Shown: positions 35,569 through 44,723, numbered from the stretch's first letter. The stretch is DNA of 64,000 bases from JBLXBZ01 sp048265185 (GCA_048265185.1 JBLXBZ010000001.1:248001-312000), one strand, 5' to 3'. Made by a program: numbers and translations. Notes: generated by a model from the letters alone, not told the origin.

Positions 35569-36450
35569 TTATAGGGTCTTGCCGAGGGCGCCCGCCAAAT
35601 CCTGAATATACTGAAAAGCCACACGGCCAGAACGACTGCCGCGTGTGGTCGCCCACTCAAGCGCGTCATGGCGAAGTTTCCCGGGATCTTTTTCAAGTCC
35701 GTAATGCGCCGCGTAAGCCTCCACCATGGCCAGATAGTCGTCCTGGCTGCATTTGTGAAACCCAAGCCACAAGCCAAAGCGGTCAGACAGAGAGACTTTT
35801 TCCTCAACGGCTTCGCCCGGATTGATGGCGGTCGCGCGTTCGTTTTCAATCATGTCGCGGGGCAGCAGGTGGCGACGGTTGGATGTGGCGTAGAAAAGAA
35901 CGTTGTCGGGGCGTCCTTCTATGCCGCCGTCCAGCACAGCCTTGAGGGATTTGTAGCTGGCGTCGCCGCCGTCGAATGACAAGTCGTCGCAAAAAATCAG
36001 ATAGCGATAGTTTGATCCGCGTAAATGACGCATCAGGCGGGGAAGAGATTCGATGTCTTCCCGGTGTATTTCAATAAGTTTTAGCGGGTTTTCTGGCTTT
36101 TCAGCGCCGGTGGACGCATTGATCGCCGCATGGGTCGCTTTTACAAGCGATGACTTTCCCATGCCGCGCGCGCCCCAGAGTAGGACGTTATTGGCGGGAA
36201 GCCCGCGAGCGAATCGCTGTGTGTTTTCCAGAAGCTTGTCTCGTGAATGATCAATGCCCTGAAGCAGGGAGACGTCGATACGATTGACGCGGCGTACGGG
36301 CTCAAGGACGTCGGGGGACGTTTGCCAGACGAATGCGTTTGAAGCCTCAAGGTCCGGGGCGGGCGATTCTGCGGGCACGACACGTTCGATTAGAGCGTTC
36401 AATCGGTCCAGTTTTTCGGCCAGAACGGCATATTCGCTTGGATGAGTCAT
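35569..36450 (-). CDS. DUF815 family P-loop ATPase
   Basis: From the ATG at 36450 it has 293 residues; an in-frame TTG at 36504 would add 18 residues without family similarity. The Walker A motif is LLWGARGMGKSSLVKA, with FCDDLSFDGGDASYKSLKAVLDGG (Walker B region) and FYATSNRRHLLPRDMIEN (sensor). FGLWLGFHKCSQDDYLAMVEAY is also characteristic of DUF815. These AAA+-like ATPases are widespread and their cellular role is not established. The location next to the yajC-secDF genes, on the opposite strand, recurs in Hyphomicrobiales. Confidence 0.9.
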   Translation of the reverse strand: MTHPSEYAVLAEKLDRLNALIERVVPAESPAPDLEASNAFVWQTSPDVLEPVRRVNRIDVSLLQGIDHSRDKLLENTQRFARGLPANNVLLWGARGMGKSSLVKATHAAINASTGAEKPENPLKLIEIHREDIESLPRLMRHLRGSNYRYLIFCDDLSFDGGDASYKSLKAVLDGGIEGRPDNVLFYATSNRRHLLPRDMIENERATAINPGEAVEEKVSLSDRFGLWLGFHKCSQDDYLAMVEAYAAHYGLEKDPGKLRHDALEWATTRGSRSGRVAFQYIQDLAGALGKTL

Positions 36451-36579
36451 AAAAAGGTCCAGATGAAGGAAATGTGAATCACTTTGGAGGGCTTGTTGTT
36501 TCAAACATTGACACCAAATTGTATCAGGTTCAAACGGTGCGGGTAATCGGGCGATTTTGGCGTTTCATGCTGGCTTTCC

Positions 36580-36607
36580 TTGCAAAGCGGCGTTCTGGCG
36601 TTATAGT
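36580..36607 (+). promoter_or_regulatory. Predicted sigma-70 promoter for yajC-secDF
   Basis: TTGCAA at 36580-36585 and TATAGT at 36602-36607, spaced 16 bp, lie about 80 bp upstream of the yajC start. They are in the gap divergent from the DUF815 gene. Both boxes are close to consensus. Confidence 0.5.
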
Positions 36608-36684
36608 CCGCGCACATTTTATTGACAAAGATTTCGGGGCGATTGAACGCGCCGAAATTTGAGGTTGTCCTTGGGGAGAAATTT

Positions 36685-37020
36685 ATGCTGATCACGCCTG
36701 CTTATGCTCAGGATCTTGGCGGCGGCGCGCCGACCGAGCTTATCATGTCGGTAATGCCGTTCATTTTGATTTTCGTTATTATGTATTTCTTGATCATCCG
36801 TCCTCAGCGCCAGCGCATGAAACAGCATCAGGAAATGGTGAAAAACCTGCGCCGCGGCGACACAGTTGTCACGTCGGGCGGCTTTATCGCCAAAGTCTCC
36901 AAAGTCATTGACGACAATGAGCTGCAGCTGGAGCTGGCCGAAGGCGTTAAGGTGCGGGCCGTGCGCAGCATGATTCAGGAAGTAAGATCGAAGACGGAGC
37001 CGGTAAAGGAAACCGACTAA
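36685..37020 (+). CDS. yajC: Preprotein translocase subunit YajC
   Basis: This small accessory membrane protein of the SecDF complex has 111 residues from the ATG at 36685, which has GGGGAG 6 nt upstream. A longer frame starting at 36622 lacks both family similarity and a ribosome site. One membrane helix (IMSVMPFILIFVIMYFLII) is followed by the hallmark RPQRQRMKQHQEM. RRGDTVVTSGGFIAKVSKV is the soluble domain. It precedes secD by 91 bp in the standard order. Confidence 0.95.
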   Translation: MLITPAYAQDLGGGAPTELIMSVMPFILIFVIMYFLIIRPQRQRMKQHQEMVKNLRRGDTVVTSGGFIAKVSKVIDDNELQLELAEGVKVRAVRSMIQEVRSKTEPVKETD

Positions 37021-37111
37021 CCTTTCGACTTCAATGCAGATATCTGCTTCTATCAACATCAGGTTCCGGTAAACTTTTGTTTCCGGAGCCGCACCTGACA
37101 GGCGCCGCGAC

Positions 37112-38722
37112 ATGTTGTATTTCGCACGCTGGAAGATCTCGCTGATCGTCCTCGTTGTCTTGGCTGGCTTTTTCTCGACGCTGCCGAATTTTCTATCTAG
37201 TGAAACCTTGCGTTCGTGGCCGAGTTGGCTTCCGGGACGACAGATCGTTCTTGGTCTGGATTTGCAAGGGGGCGCCTATCTTCTCTACGAAGTCGACAAG
37301 AAAGATTATATCGACAAGCGTTTGAAGGCGACTGTGGGGGATGTGCGCGCGGCGCTGCGTCAGGATCCTCGCATTGGCTATACAGGGCTTGGCGTTCGCG
37401 GAAATGGCGTGCAGGTGCATATTCGCGATAAAACGCAGTTGGAAGAAGCCGTTAAGCGCTTGAATGAATTGAGAAATCCTCTGGTTTCTTCATTGTTTGG
37501 CGGTCAAACCGTTGATGAGTTCAGCGTAAGCGAAACGCCAGAGGGCGTGGTTCGTCTCGACTTCACGGAAGATGGGCTGCAACAACGCGTGCGCTCCATC
37601 GTCCAGCAGTCGATCGAAGTTATCCGCCGCCGAGTTGATGAGTTGGGCACGACGGAGCCGAACATTCAGCGACAGGGTGAAGATCGGATTTTGGTCGAGG
37701 CTCCGGGGGAGCAAGATCCAGAGCGCTTGAAGGCGCTTGTGGGGCAGACCGCGCAATTGACCTTCCACATGGTTGATACGTCCATGTCCGGGAATCAGGC
37801 TTTGACGGCGCGTCCTCCCGTTGGAACCATGGTTCTCAATTCTGTGGACGATCCTCCGATTCCTTATCTTGTTGAAGAAACTCCTTTGCTGTCGGGTGAA
37901 GACTTGGTCGATGCGCAGGTGGCGTTTGACCAGCGCACGAATGAGCCGATCGTAAGTTTTCGCTTCAATACCTCTGGCGCGCGTAAGTTCGCCGTGGTGA
38001 CGCAAAATAACGTCAATCGCCCGTTCGCGATCGTTCTTGACGATGAAGTGATTTCCGCTCCGGTTATTCGAGAGCCTATTACGGGCGGCTCGGGTCAGAT
38101 TTCCGGAAGCTTCACGGTTGACGGCGCCAATGATCTGGCGGTTTTGTTGCGGGCAGGGGCTTTGCCAGCAAAGCTCACGGTGATGGAGGAACGCTCTATT
38201 GGGCCGGGGCTCGGGCAGGATTCAATCGACGCTGGAAAGCTGGCTTCGCTTATCGGCGCGGCGGCGGTCGTGGTCTTCATGGTTCTCGCCTATGGACGTT
38301 TCGGTCTGATCGCTGATCTCGCCTTGACTGTGAATGTCTTGTTGATTTTCGGCGCTTTGACGTTCTTGCAGGCGACGTTAACTTTGCCGGGAATCGCTGG
38401 GATCGTTTTGACGATCGGCATGGCGGTTGACGCCAATGTGTTGATTTTTGAACGTATCCGCGAAGAGTCGCGCGCTGGTCGTTCGGCGATTTCCTCAATC
38501 GATGCAGGGTTCAAGCGAGCTCTTGGCACTATTCTGGACGCCAATGTGACCACGCTGATCGCGGCGCTTATTCTGTTCCAACTTGGTTCTGGTCCTATCC
38601 GCGGCTTTGCGGTGACCTTGGCGATCGGGATTTTCACCACTGTATTCACCGCGTTCACTTTCTCGCGGTTCCTTATCGCTCTTTGGGTGCGCTGGCGGCG
38701 TCCATCCAGCTTGCCGATCTGA
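37112..38722 (+). CDS. secD: Protein translocase subunit SecD
   Basis: This RND-type membrane protein uses the proton gradient to complete Sec-dependent export. The 536 residues consist of a first membrane helix, a large periplasmic P1 domain (about 35-360) starting LGLDLQGGAYLLYEVD, and five C-terminal helices. The helices carry ALTFLQATLTLPGIAGIVLT, GMAVDANVLIFERIREE and DANVTTLIAALILFQLGSG. All family motifs are intact. A gap of 18 bp separates it from secF. Confidence 0.97.
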   Translation: MLYFARWKISLIVLVVLAGFFSTLPNFLSSETLRSWPSWLPGRQIVLGLDLQGGAYLLYEVDKKDYIDKRLKATVGDVRAALRQDPRIGYTGLGVRGNGVQVHIRDKTQLEEAVKRLNELRNPLVSSLFGGQTVDEFSVSETPEGVVRLDFTEDGLQQRVRSIVQQSIEVIRRRVDELGTTEPNIQRQGEDRILVEAPGEQDPERLKALVGQTAQLTFHMVDTSMSGNQALTARPPVGTMVLNSVDDPPIPYLVEETPLLSGEDLVDAQVAFDQRTNEPIVSFRFNTSGARKFAVVTQNNVNRPFAIVLDDEVISAPVIREPITGGSGQISGSFTVDGANDLAVLLRAGALPAKLTVMEERSIGPGLGQDSIDAGKLASLIGAAAVVVFMVLAYGRFGLIADLALTVNVLLIFGALTFLQATLTLPGIAGIVLTIGMAVDANVLIFERIREESRAGRSAISSIDAGFKRALGTILDANVTTLIAALILFQLGSGPIRGFAVTLAIGIFTTVFTAFTFSRFLIALWVRWRRPSSLPI

Positions 38723-38740
38723 CCTGATAAGGATGTTTCC

Positions 38741-39709
38741 ATGCTTTTGAGACTGGTCCCAGACAACACTAAAATTCGCTTCATGTGGCTGCGCTACGTA
38801 AGCTTCCCGTTGACTGCGGTAATCGCGCTCGCGTCTATCGTCCTGTTTTTCACCGTTGGTTTGAATTTCGGGATCGACTTTAAGGGCGGCACGGTCATCG
38901 AAATGAAAACGCACGAAAGTCCGGCCGATATTCAGGACATTCGCGAACAATTGACCGAGTTGAATCTGGGAGACATTCAGGTTCAGCAATTTGGCGCTCC
39001 TGATGAAGTTCTGGTTCGAATTCAGCAGCAGGATGGCGGCGAGTTGGCCCAACAATCAGCTGTGTCGCTGGTTCGTGACAGCTTTATCGATATGGTTGAT
39101 TTTCGCCGAGTGGAGGTGGTTGGGCCGCGGGTGTCTGGCGAGTTGGCGCAAGCTGGCGTGATCGCCGTCGTCGCGTCTTTGATCGTGATTCTCTTCTACA
39201 TCTGGTTTCGGTTTGAATGGCAATTCGCCATCGGCGCAATCGTCACGACGGTCAATGATATTGTGGTGACCGTCGGGCTATTCGTCGTATTGCAACTGGA
39301 TTTTTCACTCTCCAGCATCGCGGCCATATTGACGATTATCGGCTATTCCTTGAACGACACCGTCGTGGTTTACGATCGAATTCGCGAAAATTTGCGACGC
39401 TACAAAAAAATGCCTTTGCCGGACTTGCTGGATCGTTCTGTCAACGAGATGCTTTCGCGCACGGTCATGACCTCGGTCACCACGCTTCTGGCGCTTATCG
39501 CTCTTTATGTGTTCGGCGGCGAAGTGATTCAGTCATTCACTTTGGCGATGATTTTCGGCATCGTTATTGGCACTTATTCGTCGATTTTCCTTGCCGCGCC
39601 GTTGTTGATTTTCCTTAAGCTGCGTCCGGGCGACGGCGCGGAAAACGACGCCTCAGACGAGGAGACGGCTAAAAACGTGATTGAAGGCGGCGCGGCTCAA
39701 CAAAGCTGA
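38741..39709 (+). CDS. secF: Protein translocase subunit SecF
   Basis: This is the partner of SecD; the 322 residues carry six membrane helices. Landmarks are FGIDFKGGTVIEM after the first helix, the RND motif TIIGYSLNDTVVVYDRIREN, and LSRTVMTSVTTLLALIALYVFGG. The short acidic tail (ENDASDEETAKN) is variable. The next gene starts 9 bp after the stop, so the Mth938-like protein is probably made from the same mRNA. Confidence 0.97.
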   Translation: MLLRLVPDNTKIRFMWLRYVSFPLTAVIALASIVLFFTVGLNFGIDFKGGTVIEMKTHESPADIQDIREQLTELNLGDIQVQQFGAPDEVLVRIQQQDGGELAQQSAVSLVRDSFIDMVDFRRVEVVGPRVSGELAQAGVIAVVASLIVILFYIWFRFEWQFAIGAIVTTVNDIVVTVGLFVVLQLDFSLSSIAAILTIIGYSLNDTVVVYDRIRENLRRYKKMPLPDLLDRSVNEMLSRTVMTSVTTLLALIALYVFGGEVIQSFTLAMIFGIVIGTYSSIFLAAPLLIFLKLRPGDGAENDASDEETAKNVIEGGAAQQS

Positions 39710-39718
39710 GGTTTGAAA

Positions 39719-40117
39719 ATGGGGCGCTTTGGCGACGGCATTATTATTCGTGAAGCGCATTTTCCCGGAAAAGCGCCAATTGACGCTTATGGCGATGGGG
39801 GATTTCGCTTCGCCGAAATGTCCCATCGTGGGTCGGTGTTAGCGGTTCCCAGCGGCATTTATGGTTGGTCCGTTGAAACGGTCTCGGATTTTGGCGACGA
39901 AGCGTTTGAACGTGTTTTTGCCGAAGCCGATCAAATTGAGGTTCTATTGGTTGGAACCGGCGCGCAGCTCAAACCTTTGCCACGTGCGTTGAAGGAGCGG
40001 TTCAGAGCCCTTGGCGTTATGGCGGATCCCATGTCCACCGGCGCCGCGGTTCGAACATTTAACGTTCTTTTGTCGGAAGATCGCGCGGTCGCGGCCGCGC
40101 TTCTGGCGATTGATTAA
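39719..40117 (+). CDS. Mth938-like domain protein (DUF498, NDUFAF3 family)
   Basis: The 132-residue product belongs to the Mth938/DUF498 fold, the family of human complex I assembly factor NDUFAF3. Characteristic stretches are GDGGFRFAEMSHRGSVLAVPSG, EVLLVGTGAQLKPLPRAL and MSTGAAVRTFNVLLSEDRAVAAALLAI. The ATG at 39719 is 7 nt after GAGG at the secF stop; an in-frame TTG at 39713 is less likely. Linkage to secDF in alphaproteobacteria has been used to propose a membrane-protein assembly role. The biochemical activity is unknown. Confidence 0.9.
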   Translation: MGRFGDGIIIREAHFPGKAPIDAYGDGGFRFAEMSHRGSVLAVPSGIYGWSVETVSDFGDEAFERVFAEADQIEVLLVGTGAQLKPLPRALKERFRALGVMADPMSTGAAVRTFNVLLSEDRAVAAALLAID

Positions 40118-40146
40118 TCAATGCGTCAGCCCTACCTGTTGGTTAT

Positions 40147-40998
40147 ATGACTTCCACTTCAGCCTATTGTCAGCAGTTGGCGCGTGACACGGATCGTGAC
40201 AGATATCTTGCGGGGCTTTTTGCGCCGCAGGACGCGCGAGGCGATCTTTTTGCGCTCTATGCCTTTTCAAGTGAAATCGCACGAGTGAGGGAGTTGGTCA
40301 GCGACCCGCTTCCCGGAGAGGTGCGCTTGCAGTGGTGGCGCGATTTGCTGAACGGCGCCGCTCATGGCGAGGCGCAGCGCCACCCCGTGGCCGCCGCCTT
40401 TTTGCCGGTGATTGAGAGTTGCAAATTACCGTTGTCGTCGTTGTTGAACCTGATCGACGCGCGGGTTTTTGATCTTTATGACGATCCGATGCCCAGCCTC
40501 AATGATCTGGAGGGCTACGCGGGAGAAACGTCGTCCGCAGTGTTCCAGCTTGGCGCGATTATCCTGTCAGGCGGTCAAGACCCGAAAACGGCGGAGATTG
40601 CCGGTTACGCCGGCGTCGCTTATGCGCTGACGGGATTGATGCGGGCCCTGCCTTGGCACGCGTCGAGAGGTCAGCTTTATTTGCCCTCTGACGTGCTGGA
40701 CCGTCATGGCGTTGACCGAGCGAGTATTTTTCGCGGCGAGAACACCAAGGAACTACAAGGGGCGTTGGCGGAGTTGCGAGAGCATGTACGTCATCATCTG
40801 TCGCGCACGCGCAAGCTTACGGATACGATCCCACGCGCATGTCTTCCCGCGTTTTTGCCGGTTTGCTTGCTTGAGCCTTATCTAGCGGAAATGGAAAAAC
40901 CGGGTTTTGATCCGCTTCGATCAAGTGTGGAGTTATCTCAATTGCGCCGCCAATGGCGGTTATGGCGCGCGCAAAGCGCCGGCCTTGGGAAACTTTGA
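40147..40998 (+). CDS. Phytoene/squalene synthase-like protein (NDUFAF6-type)
   Basis: The 283-residue protein has the trans-isoprenyl-diphosphate synthase fold: YCQQLARDTDRDRYLAGLF, FALYAFSSEIARVRELVSDP, RLQWWRDLLNG and YAGETSSAVFQLGAII. The first Asp-rich DDxxD motif of true phytoene synthases is not present in the SSEIARV region. Catalysis of prephytoene formation is therefore doubtful. Human NDUFAF6, a complex I assembly factor, shows the same kind of degenerate fold. The gene directly follows the NDUFAF3-type gene (29 bp), which supports an assembly role over carotenoid synthesis. No other carotenoid gene is in the window. Confidence 0.82.
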   Translation: MTSTSAYCQQLARDTDRDRYLAGLFAPQDARGDLFALYAFSSEIARVRELVSDPLPGEVRLQWWRDLLNGAAHGEAQRHPVAAAFLPVIESCKLPLSSLLNLIDARVFDLYDDPMPSLNDLEGYAGETSSAVFQLGAIILSGGQDPKTAEIAGYAGVAYALTGLMRALPWHASRGQLYLPSDVLDRHGVDRASIFRGENTKELQGALAELREHVRHHLSRTRKLTDTIPRACLPAFLPVCLLEPYLAEMEKPGFDPLRSSVELSQLRRQWRLWRAQSAGLGKL

Positions 40999-41031
40999 AC
41001 AGGAGTTTACGGCTTTTCTGGCCGTTGCGGC

Positions 41032-41523
41032 TTATTTTTTCCCGGCGTCGCCGCCAACGTCTGTAATTTGATCGCGGTCGACCAGATTCCAAGCCATTCC
41101 GGCGTTTCGGTAAAGACGTTTTTCCAGCCGTGGATAATCGACCACATCATGGGCGAGCCGGTCGCCAACCACGATGCAGCGAAGCGTTTCCCGCCCGGTG
41201 TTTTTGATTGAATGGGCCAGCCCGCCCTTTCGATATCCAATGAAATCACCGGCGCTAATCTCGAAACTTTCGTCGCCGATATAAGCGGTCGCCGTTCCTG
41301 ATAAAACAAAGACGCACTCATCTTCATGGTGATGTCTATGGCGCTCTGTGGTCTCATGTCCGGGCTCCACCTCGATGAGATGGAAACCAAACCCGCTTAA
41401 TCCTGTGAGGTCTCCTAGGGATTTATTTATACGTTTGGCGTTTGAGTTTAAAAAATGCGCCTTCTTCATCCCTTCCAGAGACGCGATTTCTTCTTTCTTG
41501 AGCAGGTAGACGTCTTTTGACAT
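41032..41523 (-). CDS. Cupin domain protein
   Basis: From the ATG at 41523, which has AGAGG 7 nt upstream, it has 163 residues. The frame extends further 5' but that part has no similarity and no ribosome site. A single conserved beta-barrel of the cupin_2 type carries the metal-binding set in HETTERHRHHHEDECVFVLSG, where the His cluster and Glu are all present. The second motif is YRKGGLAHSIKNTGRETLRC. Such stand-alone cupins include sugar isomerases, dioxygenases and sensors; the substrate cannot be told. It lies downstream of trmFO on the same strand with a 128-bp gap. Confidence 0.75.
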   Translation of the reverse strand: MSKDVYLLKKEEIASLEGMKKAHFLNSNAKRINKSLGDLTGLSGFGFHLIEVEPGHETTERHRHHHEDECVFVLSGTATAYIGDESFEISAGDFIGYRKGGLAHSIKNTGRETLRCIVVGDRLAHDVVDYPRLEKRLYRNAGMAWNLVDRDQITDVGGDAGKK

Positions 41524-41651
41524 GAATCGCCTCTTTGATGCAGCAAGCAGGGGGCGGTTTAGAGAAACGACGTTTCCCGGCGCAAGCGCTCCGTTTTGAA
41601 ACGTCGTTATCCTTTTATGAGGTTTTTCGCGCTCACCTCTTGCGCTGAATG

Positions 41652-43070
41652 TTACAGTCGTTGAGTAGAGGGCGGCGGCGCCGTGTTTATCCACGCGGCG
41701 AACGCCGTTTTCGCCCGTTGCGTCATTGCGCGTTTCTTGGCTTTGGTTTTTTCCGTGCCTTTCAGGCGTTTGCCTTCCGCGTCGGTGCGCGGCGCCTCTA
41801 TTGGCGGGAAAAGTCCGAAATTGATGTTCATGGGTTGAAAAGATCTTGGACCTTTGCCTTCTTCACGGGCTATATGCCCGCCGGTGATGTGGTCAAGCAG
41901 CGCGCCCATGGCGGTGTCTGACGGGGGCGCGGACACATCTTTCCCCAGATGTTCTGCGGCGGCGAATATACCCGCCATGCAGCCTACGGCCGAAGATTCC
42001 ACATAGCCCTCGCAGCCGGTGATTTGCCCGGCGAAACGCAGGCGCGAGGCCGCTTTTAACCGTAAGTTTCGGTCAAGCAGCTTTGGGGAGTTCAGAAATG
42101 TGTTGCGATGCAATCCGCCAAGGCGCGCGAAAACGGCATTCTCAAGGCCGGGAATCATTTTTAGAATTTCAGCTTGCGCGCCATATTTCAGCTTGGTCTG
42201 AAATCCAACGATATTATAAAGCGTTCCTAACGCGTTGTCCTGTCGCAGTTGCACCACTGCATAGGCTTTTTCGTCCGGCTTATGCGCGTTCGTCAGTCCC
42301 ATGGGTTTCATCGGCCCGTGACGCAGGGTTTCCGGGCCGCGTTCCGCCATGATCTCAATAGGCAAGCAGCCGTCAAAATAGGGGGTGTTTTCTTCCCATT
42401 CCTTGAAGTCGGTTTTGGGACCGTTCACCAGAGCGTCGATGAAAGCGTAATATTGTTCTTTGTTCATCGGACAGTTGATGTAGTCCTTGCCGGTGCCGCC
42501 CGGACCGACCTTGTCGTAGCGGGATTGAAACCAAGCCTTGCTGAGATCGATTGAGTCGAAATAGACGATGGGCGCGATTGCGTCGAAAAAAGCCAGCGCG
42601 TCTTCGCCGGTCAGATCAAGAATCGCCTTTGACAAGGAAGGAGAAGTTAGCGGCCCTGTGGCGATGATAACGCTTTCCCAGTCTTCGGGAGGCAATCCGT
42701 CAAGTTCCTCGCGTTCAATCGTAATCAGCGGATGGTTTTCAAGGGCGTTGGTGACCGCTTGAGAAAAGCCTTCGCGGTCCACCGCGAGGGCGCCGCCGGC
42801 CGGCACCTGATTTTTATCGGCGCAATGCATGATCAATGAGCCGGCCATGCGCAGCTCTGCGTGCAAAAGCCCTACGGCGTTATTATCCGCGTCATCGGAG
42901 CGGAAGGAGTTTGAGCACACAAGCTCGGCCAATCCATCCGTCTTATGCGCGTCTGTGCCGCGAACAGGGCGCATCTCATGCAGAATAACGGGAATTTCTC
43001 GCTCGGCCAATTGCCAGGCCGCTTCAGATCCGGCGAGGCCGCCGCCGATGATATGTACAGGTTTCGCCAT
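41652..43070 (-). CDS. trmFO: Methylenetetrahydrofolate-tRNA-(uracil-5-)-methyltransferase TrmFO
   Basis: This FAD- and folate-dependent enzyme makes 5-methyluridine at position 54 of tRNA. The 472 residues begin VHIIGGGLAGSEAAWQLAE (FAD site). MRPVRGTDAHKTDGLAELVCSNSFRSD is the family fingerprint containing the conserved Cys. MGGL-type sequence (RLGGLHRNTFLNSPKLL) and RFAGQITGCEGYVESSAVG follow. The C-terminal tail is Lys/Ala-rich. In most gammaproteobacteria this job is done by TrmA; TrmFO is usual in alphaproteobacteria and Firmicutes. Confidence 0.96.
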   Translation of the reverse strand: MAKPVHIIGGGLAGSEAAWQLAEREIPVILHEMRPVRGTDAHKTDGLAELVCSNSFRSDDADNNAVGLLHAELRMAGSLIMHCADKNQVPAGGALAVDREGFSQAVTNALENHPLITIEREELDGLPPEDWESVIIATGPLTSPSLSKAILDLTGEDALAFFDAIAPIVYFDSIDLSKAWFQSRYDKVGPGGTGKDYINCPMNKEQYYAFIDALVNGPKTDFKEWEENTPYFDGCLPIEIMAERGPETLRHGPMKPMGLTNAHKPDEKAYAVVQLRQDNALGTLYNIVGFQTKLKYGAQAEILKMIPGLENAVFARLGGLHRNTFLNSPKLLDRNLRLKAASRLRFAGQITGCEGYVESSAVGCMAGIFAAAEHLGKDVSAPPSDTAMGALLDHITGGHIAREEGKGPRSFQPMNINFGLFPPIEAPRTDAEGKRLKGTEKTKAKKRAMTQRAKTAFAAWINTAPPPSTQRL

Positions 43071-43218
43071 TATTTAAAGTAACCAGTTGGGGTGTAAGAT
43101 TTTGTTTGGCCGCATGCGCGGCTTCCCATCGCGTCATTTTTCAATGTGCTGTTTAGCACGGTCCTAGCGTGGAAGAAGACCTCAAAATATATCAATATAA
43201 AATGTTACGTTAAATCAG

Positions 43219-43260
43219 GGCTCATCAGAGCCAGTCGGACGCAAGGACTTGCGCCCGACT
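43219..43260. other. Two adjacent hairpins in the gap between trmFO and the PepSY gene
   Basis: The first hairpin, GGCTC-ATCA-GAGCC (43219-43232), abuts a second one. The second (43233-43260) has AGTCGG and CGCAAG arms pairing with CTTGCG and CCGACT around a 2-nt turn, with one A:C mismatch. Neither is followed by a clear T run. They lie downstream of the PepSY gene, which ends at 43299 on the minus strand. They could stop or protect its mRNA; a dispersed palindromic repeat is also possible. Confidence 0.45.
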
Positions 43261-43298
43261 GTAGTTTATTCGCCGTGTTCGGCTGTTCTTTGGAACAG

Positions 43299-44723
43299 TC
43301 AGCCGTAAACGCGTTTAAGCATTGGAATGCGCGACAAAACCAGAATGTCCAGAGCAAGCGCGACGACAAGGGTTATCCCAACCAGAGGGAAGGCGAGGGA
43401 CAGAACTAGCATTATCAACATGGCGCTGCGCCAATGGGGACGGTTGGCGGGCGCTTTGGGAGCGAAGAGCCGCAACGCGCTTTTCTTCGGCCGCCTCATC
43501 CACCACATGACAATGCCGCTGACCGACAAAAAGATGACGGCGAAGCAGAACAGGGTGTTTAAGACCAGATTCCAAAGACCAATATCGCCTTCGTGAAAGG
43601 CTATGCCCACGGCCATGGCCTTCCCTGCCAGAGAATAATCAGCGAAGCCCACATCGGCGAGAATGCGGCCGGTATGCTGATCTATGTGAACCGTGCGGTC
43701 GGATGTGGGATTGACCGCGTCATTGCTCATGGTGTCTTGGTTTATGGTCCATACGCTGGTGGGGCCGCTTGGGAAGGCGATTCTGAATCTGCCTTCATAA
43801 CCGAGCTTTCCGGCGAATGCGGCGATGGCGTCAACGGTTATTGGCTTTCCGGTTTCCAGTCCCGGCGCGCCGGCGTCGGACCCGGAGGCCGGCATCGGCG
43901 TTTGCTCCAGAGCCCATGGCGTATCTTTGATGGCGCCATGGTTCATAGAAGCGTGCGTGTCGTCGGAAAGGGGAATATTGTCCCATTTTTCCGCCGGAAA
44001 AGTGCTCCATGCCTGAACGAATTTTTCTCCCCAAACGCCTGCCCACGCCAGACCGGAAAGCAGGAAGACAACCAATATGAGCGATGTGTAAAGCCCAATC
44101 GTCATATGCAGGCTTTTCCAAAGGTTACGCCCGCGCTCTGATAAATTCGGCGCGAACGTTGTGGAGCCTTTTTCTCCGCGCGGCCACCATAGGTAGCAGC
44201 CGGTGACAACGAGAATGAAGCCCAAGCTGGCGGCGATTTCGATCATGCGGTCGCCTGTCACCCCGAGAAGCAATGTGCCGTGGATGTCGCTGAAGAAATC
44301 GTACCAGCCATCCCGCCGGTTCCAGCTTTCCAGAACTTCTCCAGTGTATGGATTAACGGCGACCATGACGTGGACGTCGTTGGCGGCGATGCGAAACACT
44401 GAAGCCCCATTATCGGCTGGTGCTTTTATCCATTCAACGAGGTTTCCTCCGGGAATGGAGGCGAGGGCTTGTTGAGACTGCTCCGCGATGCTCAATTGTT
44501 CTCCAGATTGAGGAATTTGAACTATGATTTTTTCGCCGTCGCGCCCATCGAACACGGCGAGATACATCATCATGAGACCAGTGACGGCGAGCATGATCAT
44601 GAAAGGGGCTACGTAAAGACCGGCGTAAAAATGCCAGCGCCATGCGGCTAAATAGAACGGGCGGCTGAATTCTGCTGATTGAGTTGGTGGCGCGGATCCT
44701 GCGTTCGAAGGGGAGTAGGCCAT
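43299..44723 (-). CDS. PepSY-associated membrane protein
   Basis: The 474-residue inner-membrane protein has the PepSY_TM (PiuB-like) layout. The first helix is in FYLAAWRWHFYAGLYVAPFMIMLAVTG, and PepSY-type periplasmic segments contain VNPYTGEVLESWNRRDGWYDFFSDIHGTLLLG. The middle helices are GFILVVTGCYLWWPRG and IGLYTSLILVVFLLSGLAW. The conserved DQHTGRILADVGFADYSLAGKAMAVGIAFHEG and a final pair of helices follow. The His in WHFYAGLY, DIHGTLLLG and AFHEGDIG could bind haem or metal. Such proteins are usually linked to iron or siderophore uptake and often act as ferric reductases. Here the only likely partner is the DUF2946-like gene upstream. Confidence 0.85.
   Translation of the reverse strand: MAYSPSNAGSAPPTQSAEFSRPFYLAAWRWHFYAGLYVAPFMIMLAVTGLMMMYLAVFDGRDGEKIIVQIPQSGEQLSIAEQSQQALASIPGGNLVEWIKAPADNGASVFRIAANDVHVMVAVNPYTGEVLESWNRRDGWYDFFSDIHGTLLLGVTGDRMIEIAASLGFILVVTGCYLWWPRGEKGSTTFAPNLSERGRNLWKSLHMTIGLYTSLILVVFLLSGLAWAGVWGEKFVQAWSTFPAEKWDNIPLSDDTHASMNHGAIKDTPWALEQTPMPASGSDAGAPGLETGKPITVDAIAAFAGKLGYEGRFRIAFPSGPTSVWTINQDTMSNDAVNPTSDRTVHIDQHTGRILADVGFADYSLAGKAMAVGIAFHEGDIGLWNLVLNTLFCFAVIFLSVSGIVMWWMRRPKKSALRLFAPKAPANRPHWRSAMLIMLVLSLAFPLVGITLVVALALDILVLSRIPMLKRVYG

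Noticed and set aside
40147..40998. Carotenoid biosynthesis gene (crtB)
   Set aside because: The first Asp-rich motif is missing, no other carotenoid genes are near, and the neighbour is an NDUFAF3-type gene.
41524..41694. 57-residue extension of the cupin protein overlapping the end of trmFO
   Set aside because: No similarity or ribosome site. The ATG at 41523 with AGAGG explains the cupin fully and avoids the overlap.
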